From: Listeria swaminathanii
GTDB taxonomy: Bacteria; Bacillota; Bacilli; Lactobacillales; Listeriaceae
Length of the DNA stretch: 64,000 nucleotides
Reading direction: 5' to 3'
Assembly: GCF_014229645.1 (NCBI RefSeq)
Contig: NZ_JAATOD010000001.1
Span: forward strand, 372,001-436,000
Positions 33,520 through 42,530 of this stretch are shown here, piece after piece. The stretch's first letter is position 1, and the number at the start of each line of letters is the position of its first letter. The position numbers and the translations under genes were made by a program. A model generated the notes under the pieces. That model did no database searches, was not told the DNA's origin, and was given only the letters and a program-made list of their open reading frames with translations.

Positions 33520-33587
33520 CCGGCGCGGCATACACCGCCTAACAGATTTCGAGTCTGTCCCCTTCAGCCGGACTTGGGTATTTCTCC
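33498..33587 (-). tRNA. tRNA-Ser(CGA)
   Basis: This 90-nt class II tRNA has acceptor arms GGAGAAA and TTTCTCC with discriminator G, and anticodon stem ACAGA/TCTGT around loop CTCGAAA. Anticodon CGA reads UCG. It has a long variable arm and T-loop GGTTCGAATCC. The 3' CCA is not encoded. Its 3' end served as the integration site of the element to its left, which restored the tRNA sequence. Confidence 0.95.
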
Positions 33588-33671
33588 ACTGTGACATAGA
33601 ATGCCGACAAGAAGTATTGTATAATAAAATTAACGAAAATACCAGTGTTTTTTATAAAAGGAGCGGGCTAA

Positions 33672-34205
33672 ATGGAAAGAAAATTGGTTCAAGAAATAAA
33701 TTTACTGGAAAATAAAAAGTTAGTGATGAATTTGAATATTGTTGCCATCGTTATTGTGCTCGTATTAACTGTTTTAGGGATTGTTTTTTCAGGCGGTTTT
33801 GCAATTACGAATGGTTTTATGGGAATCATTTGGATGTTTGGTGGTTATGCAGTAGCGATTGTTATTCATGAGGCGGTGCACGGGATATTCTTTAAAGCAT
33901 TTCGTCCGGAAGCAAAAATAAAATTTGGGTTTAAAAATGGGATGGCTTATGCGGGGAGTCCGGGAGCATTTTATACGAAAGCACAATTTTTTATTATTTC
34001 GATTGCGCCCTTTATTGTTCTTACGGGTTTATTCATTTTTCTGCGGTTTCTTGGTGTGAATGAAGCGATTCTTTATTTGATCTTTGCGCTACATACATCT
34101 GGCTGCGTGGGGGATTTTTATTACTGCATTCTCTTGATTAATCAGCCGACTGGGATCGTTGTTGAGGACACGGATAAAGGGATTAATTTTTATTCAGAAG
34201 GTTAA
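33672..34205 (+). CDS. DUF3267 membrane protein with HExxH motif
   Basis: This 177-residue protein has four TM helices (about 20-40, 48-68, 105-125, 130-155). A zinc-protease-like HEAVH lies at 66-70 inside the second helix, and a GD pair near 147 may give the third ligand. DUF3267 proteins resemble site-2-type intramembrane proteases; no substrate is known. AAAAGGAGCGG precedes ATG 33672. Confidence 0.85.
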   Translation: MERKLVQEINLLENKKLVMNLNIVAIVIVLVLTVLGIVFSGGFAITNGFMGIIWMFGGYAVAIVIHEAVHGIFFKAFRPEAKIKFGFKNGMAYAGSPGAFYTKAQFFIISIAPFIVLTGLFIFLRFLGVNEAILYLIFALHTSGCVGDFYYCILLINQPTGIVVEDTDKGINFYSEG

Positions 34206-34268
34206 CCTTGGTAACGATTACAACAAAGTGTTAGAATAAGGATATACTTTTAGAAAGAGGTGCTTGGT

Positions 34269-35186
34269 TTGAAACGTATAACAATTGGTAATAGCGCTTT
34301 AACAGCTTCAGAAATTTCGCTTGGATGTATGAGAATGGCGGATCTTAGTAAAGAAGATGCAAACAAAGTGATTAATACAGCACTTGAAAATGGCATTGAT
34401 TTTTTTGACCACGCGGATATTTATGGCGGCGGTAAATCAGAGGAAGTCTTTGCTGATGCGATTGATATGAATGCAACGATTCGTGAAAAAATGATTCTTC
34501 AATCAAAATGTGGAATTCGTCAAGGTTTCTTTGATTTTTCCAAAGAGCATATTATTTCATCTGTGGAAGGTAGCTTGAAACGCCTGAAAACAGATTATTT
34601 AGATACACTTTTACTTCATCGTCCGGATACACTTTTCGAACCAGAAGAAGTAGCAGCGGCTTTCACTGAGCTTGAAAAAAGTGGGAAAGTTCGTCACTTC
34701 GGTGTAAGTAATCAAAACCCGGGTCAAATTGAGCTACTTAAAAAATATGTCGACCAAGAATTAATCGCCAACCAACTGCAATTTAGCATTATGCATACGG
34801 GAATGATTGATACTGGTTTAAATGTTAATATGACGATTGATCCTTCGCTTGATCGTGATGGCGGGATTTTGGAATATAGTCGTTTAAATAATATGACTAT
34901 CCAAGCTTGGTCTCCATTCCAATTTGGTTTCTTTGAGGGCGTTTTCTTAGATAATGACAAGTTCCCTGAATTAAACAAAACAATCGATAAAATTGCTGCT
35001 GATAAAGGTGTAACCAATTCAGCGATTGCTGTTGCGTGGATTCAGCGCCACCCTGCAAGCTTCCAAACAGTGGTTGGTACAATGAACCCTGGAAGAATTG
35101 CGGATATCGCTAAAGCTTCTGATGTAACTCTTAGCCGCGAAGAATGGTACGAAATTTATCGTGCTGCGGGCAACCAATTACCATGA
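34269..35186 (+). CDS. Aldo/keto reductase (YdhF/YcsN-like)
   Basis: This 305-residue TIM-barrel oxidoreductase has the catalytic tetrad: Asp and Tyr in FFDHADIYGGG, Lys in LQSKCGI, and His in LLLHRPD. The NADPH-binding C-terminal part contains TNSAIAVAWIQRHPA and VVGTMNPGRI. The likely start is TTG 34269, 8 nt after GAGG; GTG 34260 is in frame but overlaps that site. Substrate unknown. A strong terminator follows. Confidence 0.9.
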   Translation: MKRITIGNSALTASEISLGCMRMADLSKEDANKVINTALENGIDFFDHADIYGGGKSEEVFADAIDMNATIREKMILQSKCGIRQGFFDFSKEHIISSVEGSLKRLKTDYLDTLLLHRPDTLFEPEEVAAAFTELEKSGKVRHFGVSNQNPGQIELLKKYVDQELIANQLQFSIMHTGMIDTGLNVNMTIDPSLDRDGGILEYSRLNNMTIQAWSPFQFGFFEGVFLDNDKFPELNKTIDKIAADKGVTNSAIAVAWIQRHPASFQTVVGTMNPGRIADIAKASDVTLSREEWYEIYRAAGNQLP

Positions 35187-35193
35187 TTTATGC

Positions 35194-35226
35194 AAACACT
35201 TGGGCATTATGCCCAAGTGTTTTTTT
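35194..35226 (+). terminator. Terminator after aldo/keto reductase gene
   Basis: AACACTTGGGC / GCCCAAGTGTT stem with a 5-nt loop and T7 tract. Confidence 0.92.
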
Positions 35227-35238
35227 GTGCGACGAAAT

Positions 35239-35257
35239 GATAGTGAAATTCATTCTC
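35239..35257. promoter_or_regulatory. Upstream Fur-box-like site of frvA
   Basis: The 19-mer starting GATAGTGAAA matches the GATAATGATAATCATTATC Fur consensus at 15 positions. It lies upstream of the -35 box. Confidence 0.6.
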
Positions 35258-35284
35258 AATTACAAAACAATTTTATCAATTAGT

Positions 35285-35313
35285 TTGAAAAATCTTTTTG
35301 GAAGTGCTATAAT
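35285..35313 (+). promoter_or_regulatory. Promoter of frvA
   Basis: TTGAAA (35285-35290), 17 nt, TGC-TATAAT (35308-35313) with an extended -10. The predicted start is near 35320, giving a leader of about 130 nt. Confidence 0.75.
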
Positions 35314-35349
35314 AAATGGTGAGTTAGGGACGCCTATCTTGAGAATTAA

Positions 35350-35364
35350 TTATAATAATTATTG
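35350..35364. promoter_or_regulatory. PerR-box-like site in the frvA leader
   Basis: TTATAATAATTATTG matches the TTATAATNATTATAA PerR consensus at 13 of 15 positions. From memory, published work reports PerR and Fur control of frvA. Confidence 0.65.
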
Positions 35365-35367
35365 TTT

Positions 35368-35410
35368 AATCTGTTTTTCGCGCTTGCGAAAGCAGATTTT
35401 TGTGTTTTTT
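35368..35410 (+). terminator. Attenuator-like hairpin in the frvA leader
   Basis: ATCTG/CAGAT and TTTCGC/GCGAAA stems with a GCTT loop are followed by a long T-rich tract, all upstream of the frvA start and downstream of its promoter. It has the form of an intrinsic terminator in a 5' leader. Confidence 0.65.
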
Positions 35411-35412
35411 AG

Positions 35413-35431
35413 GATAATGGGAATCATTATC
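35413..35431. promoter_or_regulatory. Downstream Fur box of frvA
   Basis: The 19-mer GATAATGGGAATCATTATC matches the Fur consensus at 17 positions and ends 20 nt before the start codon. Fur bound here could act as a roadblock. Confidence 0.8.
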
Positions 35432-35451
35432 ATTTGGAGAGGATGAGCATA

Positions 35452-37332
35452 ATGAAAGCATGGATGAAGCAGAATTGGCAATTTGTAACGACTGGTATTA
35501 GTGGGATTTTGATTATTATTGGTTGTTTAGTCGGCAGTGATGTCGGTGACTTTTGGACAGCAGTTATTTTCCTGAGTGCGTTTATTATTGGTGGTTTTGA
35601 GCAAGCTAAAGAAGGAATTCAAGCAACCATTAAAACGAAAAAATTGAATGTGGAGCTTTTGATGATTTTGGCGGCTACTGGTGCATCGATTATCGGGTAC
35701 TGGTTTGAAGGGGCAATACTTATTTTTATTTTCTCTGTTAGTGGGGCGTTGGAAGCTTATACGACGAATAAAAGTAAACGAGAAATTACGAAATTAATGG
35801 CTTTTCAACCGGAACGAGCTTTTCGTTTGCTTGCGGATGGCGATTTGGAGGAAGTTGCAGCGAAAGATTTGCAACTCGATGATATGGTATTGGTTCGGCC
35901 TGGCGAAAGTGTTCCGATTGACGGGGTGATTGTTCGTGGTTCGACAACGTTAAATGAAGCGGCGATCAATGGCGAATCGGTGCCAACGACAAAAACTATT
36001 GGAGCGGACGTATTTGGCGGGACTGTCAATGTGAGCAGTGCCATCACGGTCAAAGTAACGCAAACTTTTGATAATACGATTTTTAGTAAGATTATCCGCT
36101 TAGTGGAAACGGCTCAAAGTGAACCTTCGAAAACCGCGCGTTTTATTGAACGATTTGAAGATGCTTATGTAAAAGCAGTCCTATTATTTGTGTTAGTGAT
36201 GATGTTTTTACCTCATTTTGCTCTAGGGTGGTCGTGGAATGAGACGTTTTACCGGGCGATGGTTTTACTAACGGTTGCTTCGCCTTGTGCGCTCGTTGCT
36301 TCGGTAACCCCGGCGACTTTAGCGGCAATTTCTAACGGTGCGCGCCACGGGATTTTGTTTAAAGGCGGCGTACACTTGGAAAATCTGCGCGGTGTAAAGG
36401 CAATTGCGTTTGATAAAACTGGAACGCTAACTAATGGGACTCCTGAACTTACGGACCGATTATTCGCGGAAAATGTAAACAAACAGCAAGTCATTAATGT
36501 GGTTGCAGCGATGGAACGGCAATCTTTGCACCCATTAGCTGCGGCGATAACGCAAGACTTAGAAGCAGAAATCACCGAAAAATTAGCAGAAATCGAAGTT
36601 ACGGATGTGCCCGGTTGGGGCGTAGAGGCTAAGTATAACGGGGAAACATGGCAAGTTGGTAAGGCTGGTTTTGTCGGAACAGAAGCTGCGGCGGCATTTT
36701 CAAATGGAGCATTTGAGCGGCTTGCTAGTGAAGGGAAAACGATTGTTTATATTGCTCGAAATAGCGATGTTTTAGCAATGTTTGCTCTCAAAGATACTTG
36801 CCGCCCGGAAGCAATTCGTACAATCAAAGCCCTTCAAGCGAAAGGGATTAAAACGATTATGGTAACCGGAGATAATGAACAAACTGGTGCGGCAATTCAA
36901 GCCGAACTGGGGATGGATTATGTCGTATCAGGTTGCCTACCGGAGAAAAAAGTAGACGTATTAAAAGAACTATCGGCTACTTATGGTAGTGTGGCGATGG
37001 TTGGTGACGGAATCAATGATGCTCCAGCGCTTGCTCATGCGGCTGTGGGGATTGCGATGGGCGAGGGAACGGATATTGCGATGGAAACAGCGGATGTCGT
37101 CTTAATGAAAAATGACCTAGAAAAAATCCCTTACGCATACACGCTTTCTGAACGGCTTCACTGGATTAGTTGGCAAAATATTTGTTTCGCGATTGCGGTC
37201 ATTCTTGTCCTCATCACAGCAAACGTCTTCCAATTAATCAATTTGCCATTCGGGGTTGTGGGACATGAAGGAAGTACGATTTTAGTAATTTTAAATGGAC
37301 TTAGACTTCTTAGATCAAACCGAAAACATTGA
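35452..37332 (+). CDS. frvA: P1B-4 type ATPase, Fe(II) exporter FrvA
   Basis: This 626-residue P-type ATPase lacks an N-terminal metal-binding domain. It has the transmembrane SPC motif (277-279), the phosphorylation site DKTGT (321-325), TGDN and GDGINDAPAL hinge motifs, and HEGST near 605 in the sixth P1B helix. SPC plus HEG(G/S)(S/T) defines the P1B-4 group, which exports Fe(II) and sometimes Co(II). I recall FrvA (lmo0641) as a Fur-regulated iron exporter needed for virulence. ATG 35452 is 9 nt after GGAGAGG; the in-frame TTG 35434 and ATG 35443 overlap that site. Fur and PerR sites precede it. Confidence 0.95.
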   Translation: MKAWMKQNWQFVTTGISGILIIIGCLVGSDVGDFWTAVIFLSAFIIGGFEQAKEGIQATIKTKKLNVELLMILAATGASIIGYWFEGAILIFIFSVSGALEAYTTNKSKREITKLMAFQPERAFRLLADGDLEEVAAKDLQLDDMVLVRPGESVPIDGVIVRGSTTLNEAAINGESVPTTKTIGADVFGGTVNVSSAITVKVTQTFDNTIFSKIIRLVETAQSEPSKTARFIERFEDAYVKAVLLFVLVMMFLPHFALGWSWNETFYRAMVLLTVASPCALVASVTPATLAAISNGARHGILFKGGVHLENLRGVKAIAFDKTGTLTNGTPELTDRLFAENVNKQQVINVVAAMERQSLHPLAAAITQDLEAEITEKLAEIEVTDVPGWGVEAKYNGETWQVGKAGFVGTEAAAAFSNGAFERLASEGKTIVYIARNSDVLAMFALKDTCRPEAIRTIKALQAKGIKTIMVTGDNEQTGAAIQAELGMDYVVSGCLPEKKVDVLKELSATYGSVAMVGDGINDAPALAHAAVGIAMGEGTDIAMETADVVLMKNDLEKIPYAYTLSERLHWISWQNICFAIAVILVLITANVFQLINLPFGVVGHEGSTILVILNGLRLLRSNRKH

Positions 37333-37337
37333 TATAT

Positions 37338-37386
37338 TTGACTGCTCATCTATTCTTAGTCTAAGATAGATGGGCAGTTTCTTTTT
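37338..37386 (+). terminator. Terminator after frvA
   Basis: ACTGCTCATCTA (37341-37352) pairs with TAGATGGGCAGT (37367-37378) with one G-U pair; a T-rich tract follows. Confidence 0.8.
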
Positions 37387-37427
37387 GCGGAAAAAGGGGT
37401 ATTGCATGATAGATTGGAGATGAGTGC

Positions 37428-38156
37428 ATGAAGAAAATCAACTGGACACAATGGATAGCACTATTTGTTTTTGCATCAATGGGGATTTCCGTGGTCTTTA
37501 CTATTTACGAAATTTTCACCGCACCAATAAAGCAACCGGCGACTGGGCCACATGTGACATTACGAGGGGATTATATATTTTTACTATTTGAAATTTTGTT
37601 AGGAATTTTTATTTTGTTACTACCTTCGATTATTGCACGTCGCTTCAAATTTGAAATACCGGGTCTTGTGTACATTTTATTTATTGTCTTTTTATACGGC
37701 TCGATTTATCTTGGGACTGTTCAAAAATTCTACTCAACCGTGCCACATTGGGATAAAATTTTACATACGTTTAGTGGGGCGATGCTTGGGGCAATTGGTT
37801 TTTCGTTCGTCAGCTTGCTTAACGCTAACGACAAAGTAGTCATGAAACTGAAACCTGGCTTTATAGCTGTATTTGCATTTTGTTTCGCGGTGACGATGGG
37901 GGCTTTCTGGGAAGTGTATGAATATACTTTTGACGGGTTTCTCAATCTAAATATGCAACGTTATAACCTGTCAAACGGCACTCCGCTCACTGGTCGTGCT
38001 GCATTAGAAGACACGATGACGGATATTATTGTCGATATTATCGGCGCGTTATTTATTGTTATCGTTGGCTATTTTGCACTGAAAAAAGGTCGACCTTGGA
38101 TGGAACGCTTTGAATTTAAACGAAAAAATTGGAAAAAAGAACCGAAGAAAAAATAA
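37428..38156 (+). CDS. DUF2238 (YjdF-like) membrane protein
   Basis: This 242-residue protein has about six TM helices. The family residues are visible: DKILHTFSGAMLG (about 105-117), GAFWEVYEY (about 160-168) and EDTMTDIIVDIIGAL (about 197-211), with intramembrane His, Glu and Asp. The C-terminus is highly basic (FKRKNWKKEPKKK). Function not established. TTGGAGATGAGTG precedes the ATG. Confidence 0.85.
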   Translation: MKKINWTQWIALFVFASMGISVVFTIYEIFTAPIKQPATGPHVTLRGDYIFLLFEILLGIFILLLPSIIARRFKFEIPGLVYILFIVFLYGSIYLGTVQKFYSTVPHWDKILHTFSGAMLGAIGFSFVSLLNANDKVVMKLKPGFIAVFAFCFAVTMGAFWEVYEYTFDGFLNLNMQRYNLSNGTPLTGRAALEDTMTDIIVDIIGALFIVIVGYFALKKGRPWMERFEFKRKNWKKEPKKK

Positions 38157-38165
38157 TAGCAACAG

Positions 38166-38197
38166 AGCATTCGCTTGTATTGGCGGATGCTTTTTTA
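38166..38197 (+). terminator. Terminator after DUF2238 gene
   Basis: GCATTCGC / GCGGATGC with one G-U pair, 8-nt loop and T6 tract. Confidence 0.75.
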
Positions 38198-38237
38198 GTT
38201 GCACAAAAACACCAACAACTTTGGGGCTGTGAAATGA

Positions 38238-38266
38238 TTGACTGCATCTTAGAACTTTTCTACACT
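38238..38266 (+). promoter_or_regulatory. Promoter of the transaldolase-like gene
   Basis: TTGACT (38238-38243), 17 nt, TACACT (38261-38266), 35 nt before the start codon. Confidence 0.65.
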
Positions 38267-38300
38267 TAAAATGAGTAGAAAACTTTGAAGGAGTGAGGAA

Positions 38301-38951
38301 ATGTTTTTAGATACGGGGAATTTAGAGGAAATAAAGAAAGCGCTTCAATTTTCGTTTTTTGAAGGTGTAACGACTAATCCGACTATTTTATTAAAGGAAA
38401 ATCAACCGAGAAAAACGCATATTGCCAACATTCCAGCAAAGTTGGTATTTGTGCAAGCGGCCGGACTAACAGAAGATGAAATTTGGGAAGATGTCGTACG
38501 AATTCAAGCGATTGAGCCAGCGCAAGGAACTGTGATTGGTTTGAAAATTCCAGCTCATGAAGCCGGTGTGAAAGTCATCGCTCAAGTGCGCGCCAAGTTT
38601 CCAGATGCAATTATTCTTGCCACAGCCATTTTTTCATCCGAACAAGGCTACATTGCCGCGCTTTCTGGGGCTGATTACTTAGCGCCATATTACAATCGCA
38701 TGGAAGTGAGCGGACTAGATGCCGCGAAAACAATCGCAGAACTGCGCTATGTACTAGATTTACAAGGTCTTGAAGACGTGAAAATCATGGGAGCGAGTTT
38801 TAAAAATAGCCGCCAAATCATGCAGGCGCTAGCAAGTGGGGCGGATACCGTTACAATCAGCTACGACTTATTCTTACAAATGATGAACAAACCACTAGCA
38901 CTTGAAAGTATTGAAAAATTTAACGAGCATCATCTAGCTTTACCAAAATGA
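38301..38951 (+). CDS. Transaldolase/fructose-6-phosphate aldolase family protein
   Basis: This 216-residue enzyme belongs to the short transaldolase (TalC/FSA) group. It has the N-terminal FLDTGNLEEI with catalytic-type Asp, FEGVTTNPTIL, the Schiff-base Lys in VIGLKIPA (about residue 82), and YLAPYYNRM. It could interconvert sugar phosphates by a Schiff-base aldol reaction; the choice between transaldolase and aldolase is not decided by sequence. GAAGGAGTGAGG precedes ATG 38301. Confidence 0.9.
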   Translation: MFLDTGNLEEIKKALQFSFFEGVTTNPTILLKENQPRKTHIANIPAKLVFVQAAGLTEDEIWEDVVRIQAIEPAQGTVIGLKIPAHEAGVKVIAQVRAKFPDAIILATAIFSSEQGYIAALSGADYLAPYYNRMEVSGLDAAKTIAELRYVLDLQGLEDVKIMGASFKNSRQIMQALASGADTVTISYDLFLQMMNKPLALESIEKFNEHHLALPK

Positions 38952-38954
38952 GTG

Positions 38955-38995
38955 AAAAAGGAAGTATCCAGCATATCTGGATACTTCCTTTTGTT
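38955..38995. terminator. Bidirectional terminator between transaldolase and ltaP
   Basis: A perfect 16-bp stem (38956-38971 with 38977-38992), AAAAGGAAG to CTTCCTTTT, lies between two convergent genes. Confidence 0.92.
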
Positions 38996-40815
38996 TATTT
39001 ATCTTCATCACGTAATGGTAAATTGTTTACGTAACTATCGGAATACTGCAAGAGTTTTCGGCTAGCGTCGAAGCGTTTCTTGACTTCGGTTGAAAGTTCT
39101 TTGTTAGTGCCATCATAATTCGTTGCTGCACCAGTTTCAAAACTTTCGTCTGGTTGGTACATGTACGAATTGGTGAAATAGCTTCCTTCTGGCATTGTAT
39201 AGCGTTCGGGAACGTAATTATTCGATGAATTGAGGATATCAGTACCGAACATAATTTGATTGCCAGTATCAATACCGAGTAAATTCATCACAGTTGGCAT
39301 AATATCAATTTCACCGCCGACATTGTTGATTTCACCGGGGTTTTCCATGCCTGGATAATGCAAGAAGAACGGGATACGGTAATCATCGGCCGGGTCAGCT
39401 TTAAGCTCGGTAGAACGATTGACGTATTTTTTTTGTTCCTCAGGTAGTTGGTCGGTTTTGATAATGTGGTGATCGCCGTAGAAAACAACTACAGAATCGT
39501 CCCAAATGCCACTAGTTTTCAGTTTTTGAATAAACTCTCCAAGTTGTTTGTCCGCATAATGAACCGCTTCAAAATAGTTGCCAAGCTCGGTATCTTTTAA
39601 ATCGTCAGGTAAAACAATTTCTTGCTTATCTTTTGGAATATCAAATGGCATATGGCTACTTACGCTGATTAATTGCGCATAGAATTTTTGGTTATTTTTA
39701 TATTGCTCTTCTAAAATCGGGAAGGCTTTATTATAAAGCACTTCATCACTAGGAGAGAAGCCAATCACGTCTTCATCGCCAAAGAATTTACGATCATAAA
39801 ACTTATCAAACCCAACAGCAGGATAAAATTCATCACGATTATAAAAACTAGCGTCATTTGTATGGAAAGTCGCGGTTTTATAATCATTTTTACCAAGCAA
39901 GCGTGGCATTGACGGGATTACCCGGTCGCCATAAGTTTGGGTGTTAGTGTAGTAACCACTTGGGAAAGTCGAGGTATAAACGGACCATTCCGCATCGGCA
40001 GTATTGGATTTAGAAACAGTTTGGAAAAATTGGTTGGAATACATTGTTTCGTTTTGCAGACTATCTAATGTTGGCGTAATTGACTGACCATCAATTTTGA
40101 CATTGGTTAAATTACGCTGGAACGACTCGAGTTGAACAATGATAAGATTCTTACCTTTGGCTGCACCGAAATAATCGGGGTTCGAGTTAACGGTCACGCC
40201 TTTAATATCGTTGACGTTTTTGGCGGTAATATCAGCGGCTTTTACATGGTCGGCGCCAGTAAGTGCGGTGCTAATATTAAACGTGAAAATCCCCATTCGT
40301 TTTGCTCGTTTGGAGTCACTGATAATGTTTTGTTGCATCATGAAATACGTAAAACCACTTAAAACAAGCAAAGTACTTACAAAAGATACACCATAAACGC
40401 GGCTAGTTATACGAAATGACGGGAACTCGTGCCCTTTTTTTATGTTGAAGTAAAGGATAAATGGTAGTAAAACGATATCTAGGATGTATAACCAGTCAGT
40501 TCCATTAAGCAAGCTTGTCGCACTGTTTTTAACTACGCCAACTTCGCCAATAAGAGAGAAGCTATGATAAGTCGGAACTTCATTATAAAACCGGGCATAA
40601 AGAACGCAAACTAGCATTAAAATCCCGATAAATAAAGACATTCCTGCATACCAATAAATATGCGAGCGAACTGGTGCAAATAAATGAATGAGTCCAAGAA
40701 GCAATACGATAAACAGCAGGTCCATTCCAAGTGCCAAGAAGTTAGGATCTTTAAAAATCTGGAAATAGGCGAAAGTGAACTTACCAATAATTAATAAAAA
40801 ATAAAATAAAATCAA
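38995..40815 (-). CDS. ltaP: Lipoteichoic acid primase, LtaS-type
   Basis: This 606-residue protein has five N-terminal TM helices (about 1-170) and an extracellular sulfatase-fold domain. It carries the metal Glu in IVQLESFQ, the nucleophilic Thr in SNTADAEW (about 270), and the Asp-His pair in VFYGDHHII. It transfers glycerophosphate from phosphatidylglycerol to start the LTA chain. From memory it is lmo0644 (LtaP), partner of LtaS. ATG 40836 lacks a ribosome-binding site, whereas TTG 40815 is 7 nt after AGAGG; I chose the TTG. Confidence 0.9.
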   Translation of the reverse strand: MILFYFLLIIGKFTFAYFQIFKDPNFLALGMDLLFIVLLLGLIHLFAPVRSHIYWYAGMSLFIGILMLVCVLYARFYNEVPTYHSFSLIGEVGVVKNSATSLLNGTDWLYILDIVLLPFILYFNIKKGHEFPSFRITSRVYGVSFVSTLLVLSGFTYFMMQQNIISDSKRAKRMGIFTFNISTALTGADHVKAADITAKNVNDIKGVTVNSNPDYFGAAKGKNLIIVQLESFQRNLTNVKIDGQSITPTLDSLQNETMYSNQFFQTVSKSNTADAEWSVYTSTFPSGYYTNTQTYGDRVIPSMPRLLGKNDYKTATFHTNDASFYNRDEFYPAVGFDKFYDRKFFGDEDVIGFSPSDEVLYNKAFPILEEQYKNNQKFYAQLISVSSHMPFDIPKDKQEIVLPDDLKDTELGNYFEAVHYADKQLGEFIQKLKTSGIWDDSVVVFYGDHHIIKTDQLPEEQKKYVNRSTELKADPADDYRIPFFLHYPGMENPGEINNVGGEIDIMPTVMNLLGIDTGNQIMFGTDILNSSNNYVPERYTMPEGSYFTNSYMYQPDESFETGAATNYDGTNKELSTEVKKRFDASRKLLQYSDSYVNNLPLRDEDK

Positions 40816-40989
40816 CTGAATTCCTCTTTCTAGCATGCTTTGTGACGAATACGCACAAATCCATTCCTTCTAATTTTAGCTTAATCGCGCGAACAGTGCA
40901 AATCATGAAAGATGATTCAGATATATTTGGGTAATAGGTTCTAGTTTAGGAAAGATTGATTAGTTTTTGTGTTTTTTCTCACAATGCTA

Positions 40990-41018
40990 TTGACCTTTAA
41001 AGTGTAAAAGTATACTAT
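40990..41018 (+). promoter_or_regulatory. Promoter of the amino-acid permease gene
   Basis: TTGACC (40990-40995), 17 nt, TACTAT (41013-41018). Confidence 0.68.
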
Positions 41019-41049
41019 TTTAGAAGACAATAAAAAGGTAGGAGACAAA

Positions 41050-42441
41050 ATGAATTCATTATTTAGAAGAAAACCGATTGAAGATTTAATGCAAAATAAA
41101 AGTGGTAGCACGCATTTAAAGCAAACATTGGGTCCATTTGACTTAACATTGCTCGGAGTGGGGGCGATTGTTGGGACCGGGATTTTTATTTTACCTGGGA
41201 CGGTTGCTGCAAAAAATGCGGGGCCAGCGATTATTTTTTCCTTCGTGATTGCGGCGATAGTTTGCGCGATTGCAGCGATGTGCTATTCCGAGTTTGCGTC
41301 TAGCGTTCCGGTTGCAGGAAGTGCCTATACGTATGGTTATGTTGTTTTTGGAGAATTAATTGGATGGTTACTTGGTTGGGCGCTTATTTTGGAATACGGG
41401 CTTGCTGTGGCTTCTGTTGCGAGTGGTTGGTCTTCGTATTTAAATGCGCTGCTTTCTGGGTTTCATATTTCGATTCCACAAGCGGTATCTGGGCCTTTTA
41501 ATCCAGAAGTAGGTACATTTATTAATTTGCCGGCGATTATTATCGTGCTGGTGATTGCGTTTTTACTAACTCTTGGAATAAAAGAGTCCACACGAGTGAA
41601 TACGATTATGGTTGCTCTGAAAGTGGGCGTTATTTTACTATTCTTAGTAGTCGGCGTGTTTTATGTTAAACCGGATAATTGGCAACCGTTTATGCCATTT
41701 GGAATTAGTGGTGTTATGAATGGGGCTGCGCTAGTCTTTTTCGCTTATTTAGGTTTTGATGCGGTATCGTCTGCGGCGGAAGAAGTGAAAAATCCACAAC
41801 GAACAATGCCGATTGGAATTATCGGTTCGCTACTTATTTGTACGGTATTATATGTTGCTGTTTCGGCTGTTTTAACGGGAATGGTACCATATACAGATTT
41901 AAATGTCACAGATCCTGTAGCCTATGCTTTGCAAGTTATTAATCAAGACTGGATTGCTGGTATTGTATCACTTGGAGCAGTTGTTGGGATGATTACCGTT
42001 ATTTTAGTTATGAGCTACGGCGCGACTCGATTGATTTTTGCGATGGGGCGTGATGGTTTATTACCAAAAGTGCTTGCAGAAATTAATCCAAAATACAGAA
42101 CACCAGTTAAAAACACATGGATTTTTGCGGTTATAGTCGCAATTATCAGCGGGCTTGTTCCGTTAGATAGATTAGCTGAGTTAGTTAATATTGGGACACT
42201 TTTAGCATTTATGATGGTGTCGATTGGCATTATTTTCTTACGTAAAAACAAAAGCATTCAAGCAAGTGGATTTAAAGTACCATTTTACCCAGTGCTCCCG
42301 ATTATATCGTTTCTATTATGTGCATTTCTAATTAGCCGCTTATCGATTCATACATGGATTCTTTGTGGAATTTGGTTTGTTATCGGCTTAATTGTGTATT
42401 TTGCGTATGGAAGAAATCACAGTGAATTACTTAAAAAATAA
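41050..42441 (+). CDS. APC family amino-acid permease (cationic amino-acid transporter type)
   Basis: This 463-residue protein has 12 predicted TM helices and the APC signature GVGAIVGTGIFILPG (about 37-51). It also shows EYGLAVASVASGWSSYL and FFAYLGFDAVSSAAEEVKNP. It resembles YfnA/CAT-type transporters; the amino acid carried is unknown. AAGGTAGGAG precedes ATG 41050. The terminator that follows is shared with the leader of the next gene. Confidence 0.92.
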   Translation: MNSLFRRKPIEDLMQNKSGSTHLKQTLGPFDLTLLGVGAIVGTGIFILPGTVAAKNAGPAIIFSFVIAAIVCAIAAMCYSEFASSVPVAGSAYTYGYVVFGELIGWLLGWALILEYGLAVASVASGWSSYLNALLSGFHISIPQAVSGPFNPEVGTFINLPAIIIVLVIAFLLTLGIKESTRVNTIMVALKVGVILLFLVVGVFYVKPDNWQPFMPFGISGVMNGAALVFFAYLGFDAVSSAAEEVKNPQRTMPIGIIGSLLICTVLYVAVSAVLTGMVPYTDLNVTDPVAYALQVINQDWIAGIVSLGAVVGMITVILVMSYGATRLIFAMGRDGLLPKVLAEINPKYRTPVKNTWIFAVIVAIISGLVPLDRLAELVNIGTLLAFMMVSIGIIFLRKNKSIQASGFKVPFYPVLPIISFLLCAFLISRLSIHTWILCGIWFVIGLIVYFAYGRNHSELLKK

Positions 42442-42478
42442 TTAACTTACTTTTTGTAAGTCGTTTTATTGGAATTCG

Positions 42479-42528
42479 AACGCTCCTTGTGTTGTAATGA
42501 ATGTATTACAATAAAAGGAGCGTTTTTA
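42479..42528 (+). terminator. Terminator hairpin that contains the next gene's ribosome-binding site
   Basis: AACGCTCCTT (42479-42488) pairs with AAGGAGCGTT (42515-42524), and TTGTAAT (42492-42498) pairs with ATTACAA (42505-42511); a T5 tract follows at 42523-42527. The right arm includes AAAGGAG, the only ribosome-binding site for the VOC gene starting at 42531. The inner palindrome could also be an operator. Confidence 0.78.
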
Positions 42529-42530
42529 AC

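Noticed and set aside
40895..40925. AATCAT-GAAAG-ATGATT repeat near the permease promoter as a CodY box
   Set aside because: It does not match the AATTTTCWGAAAATT consensus; left unassigned.
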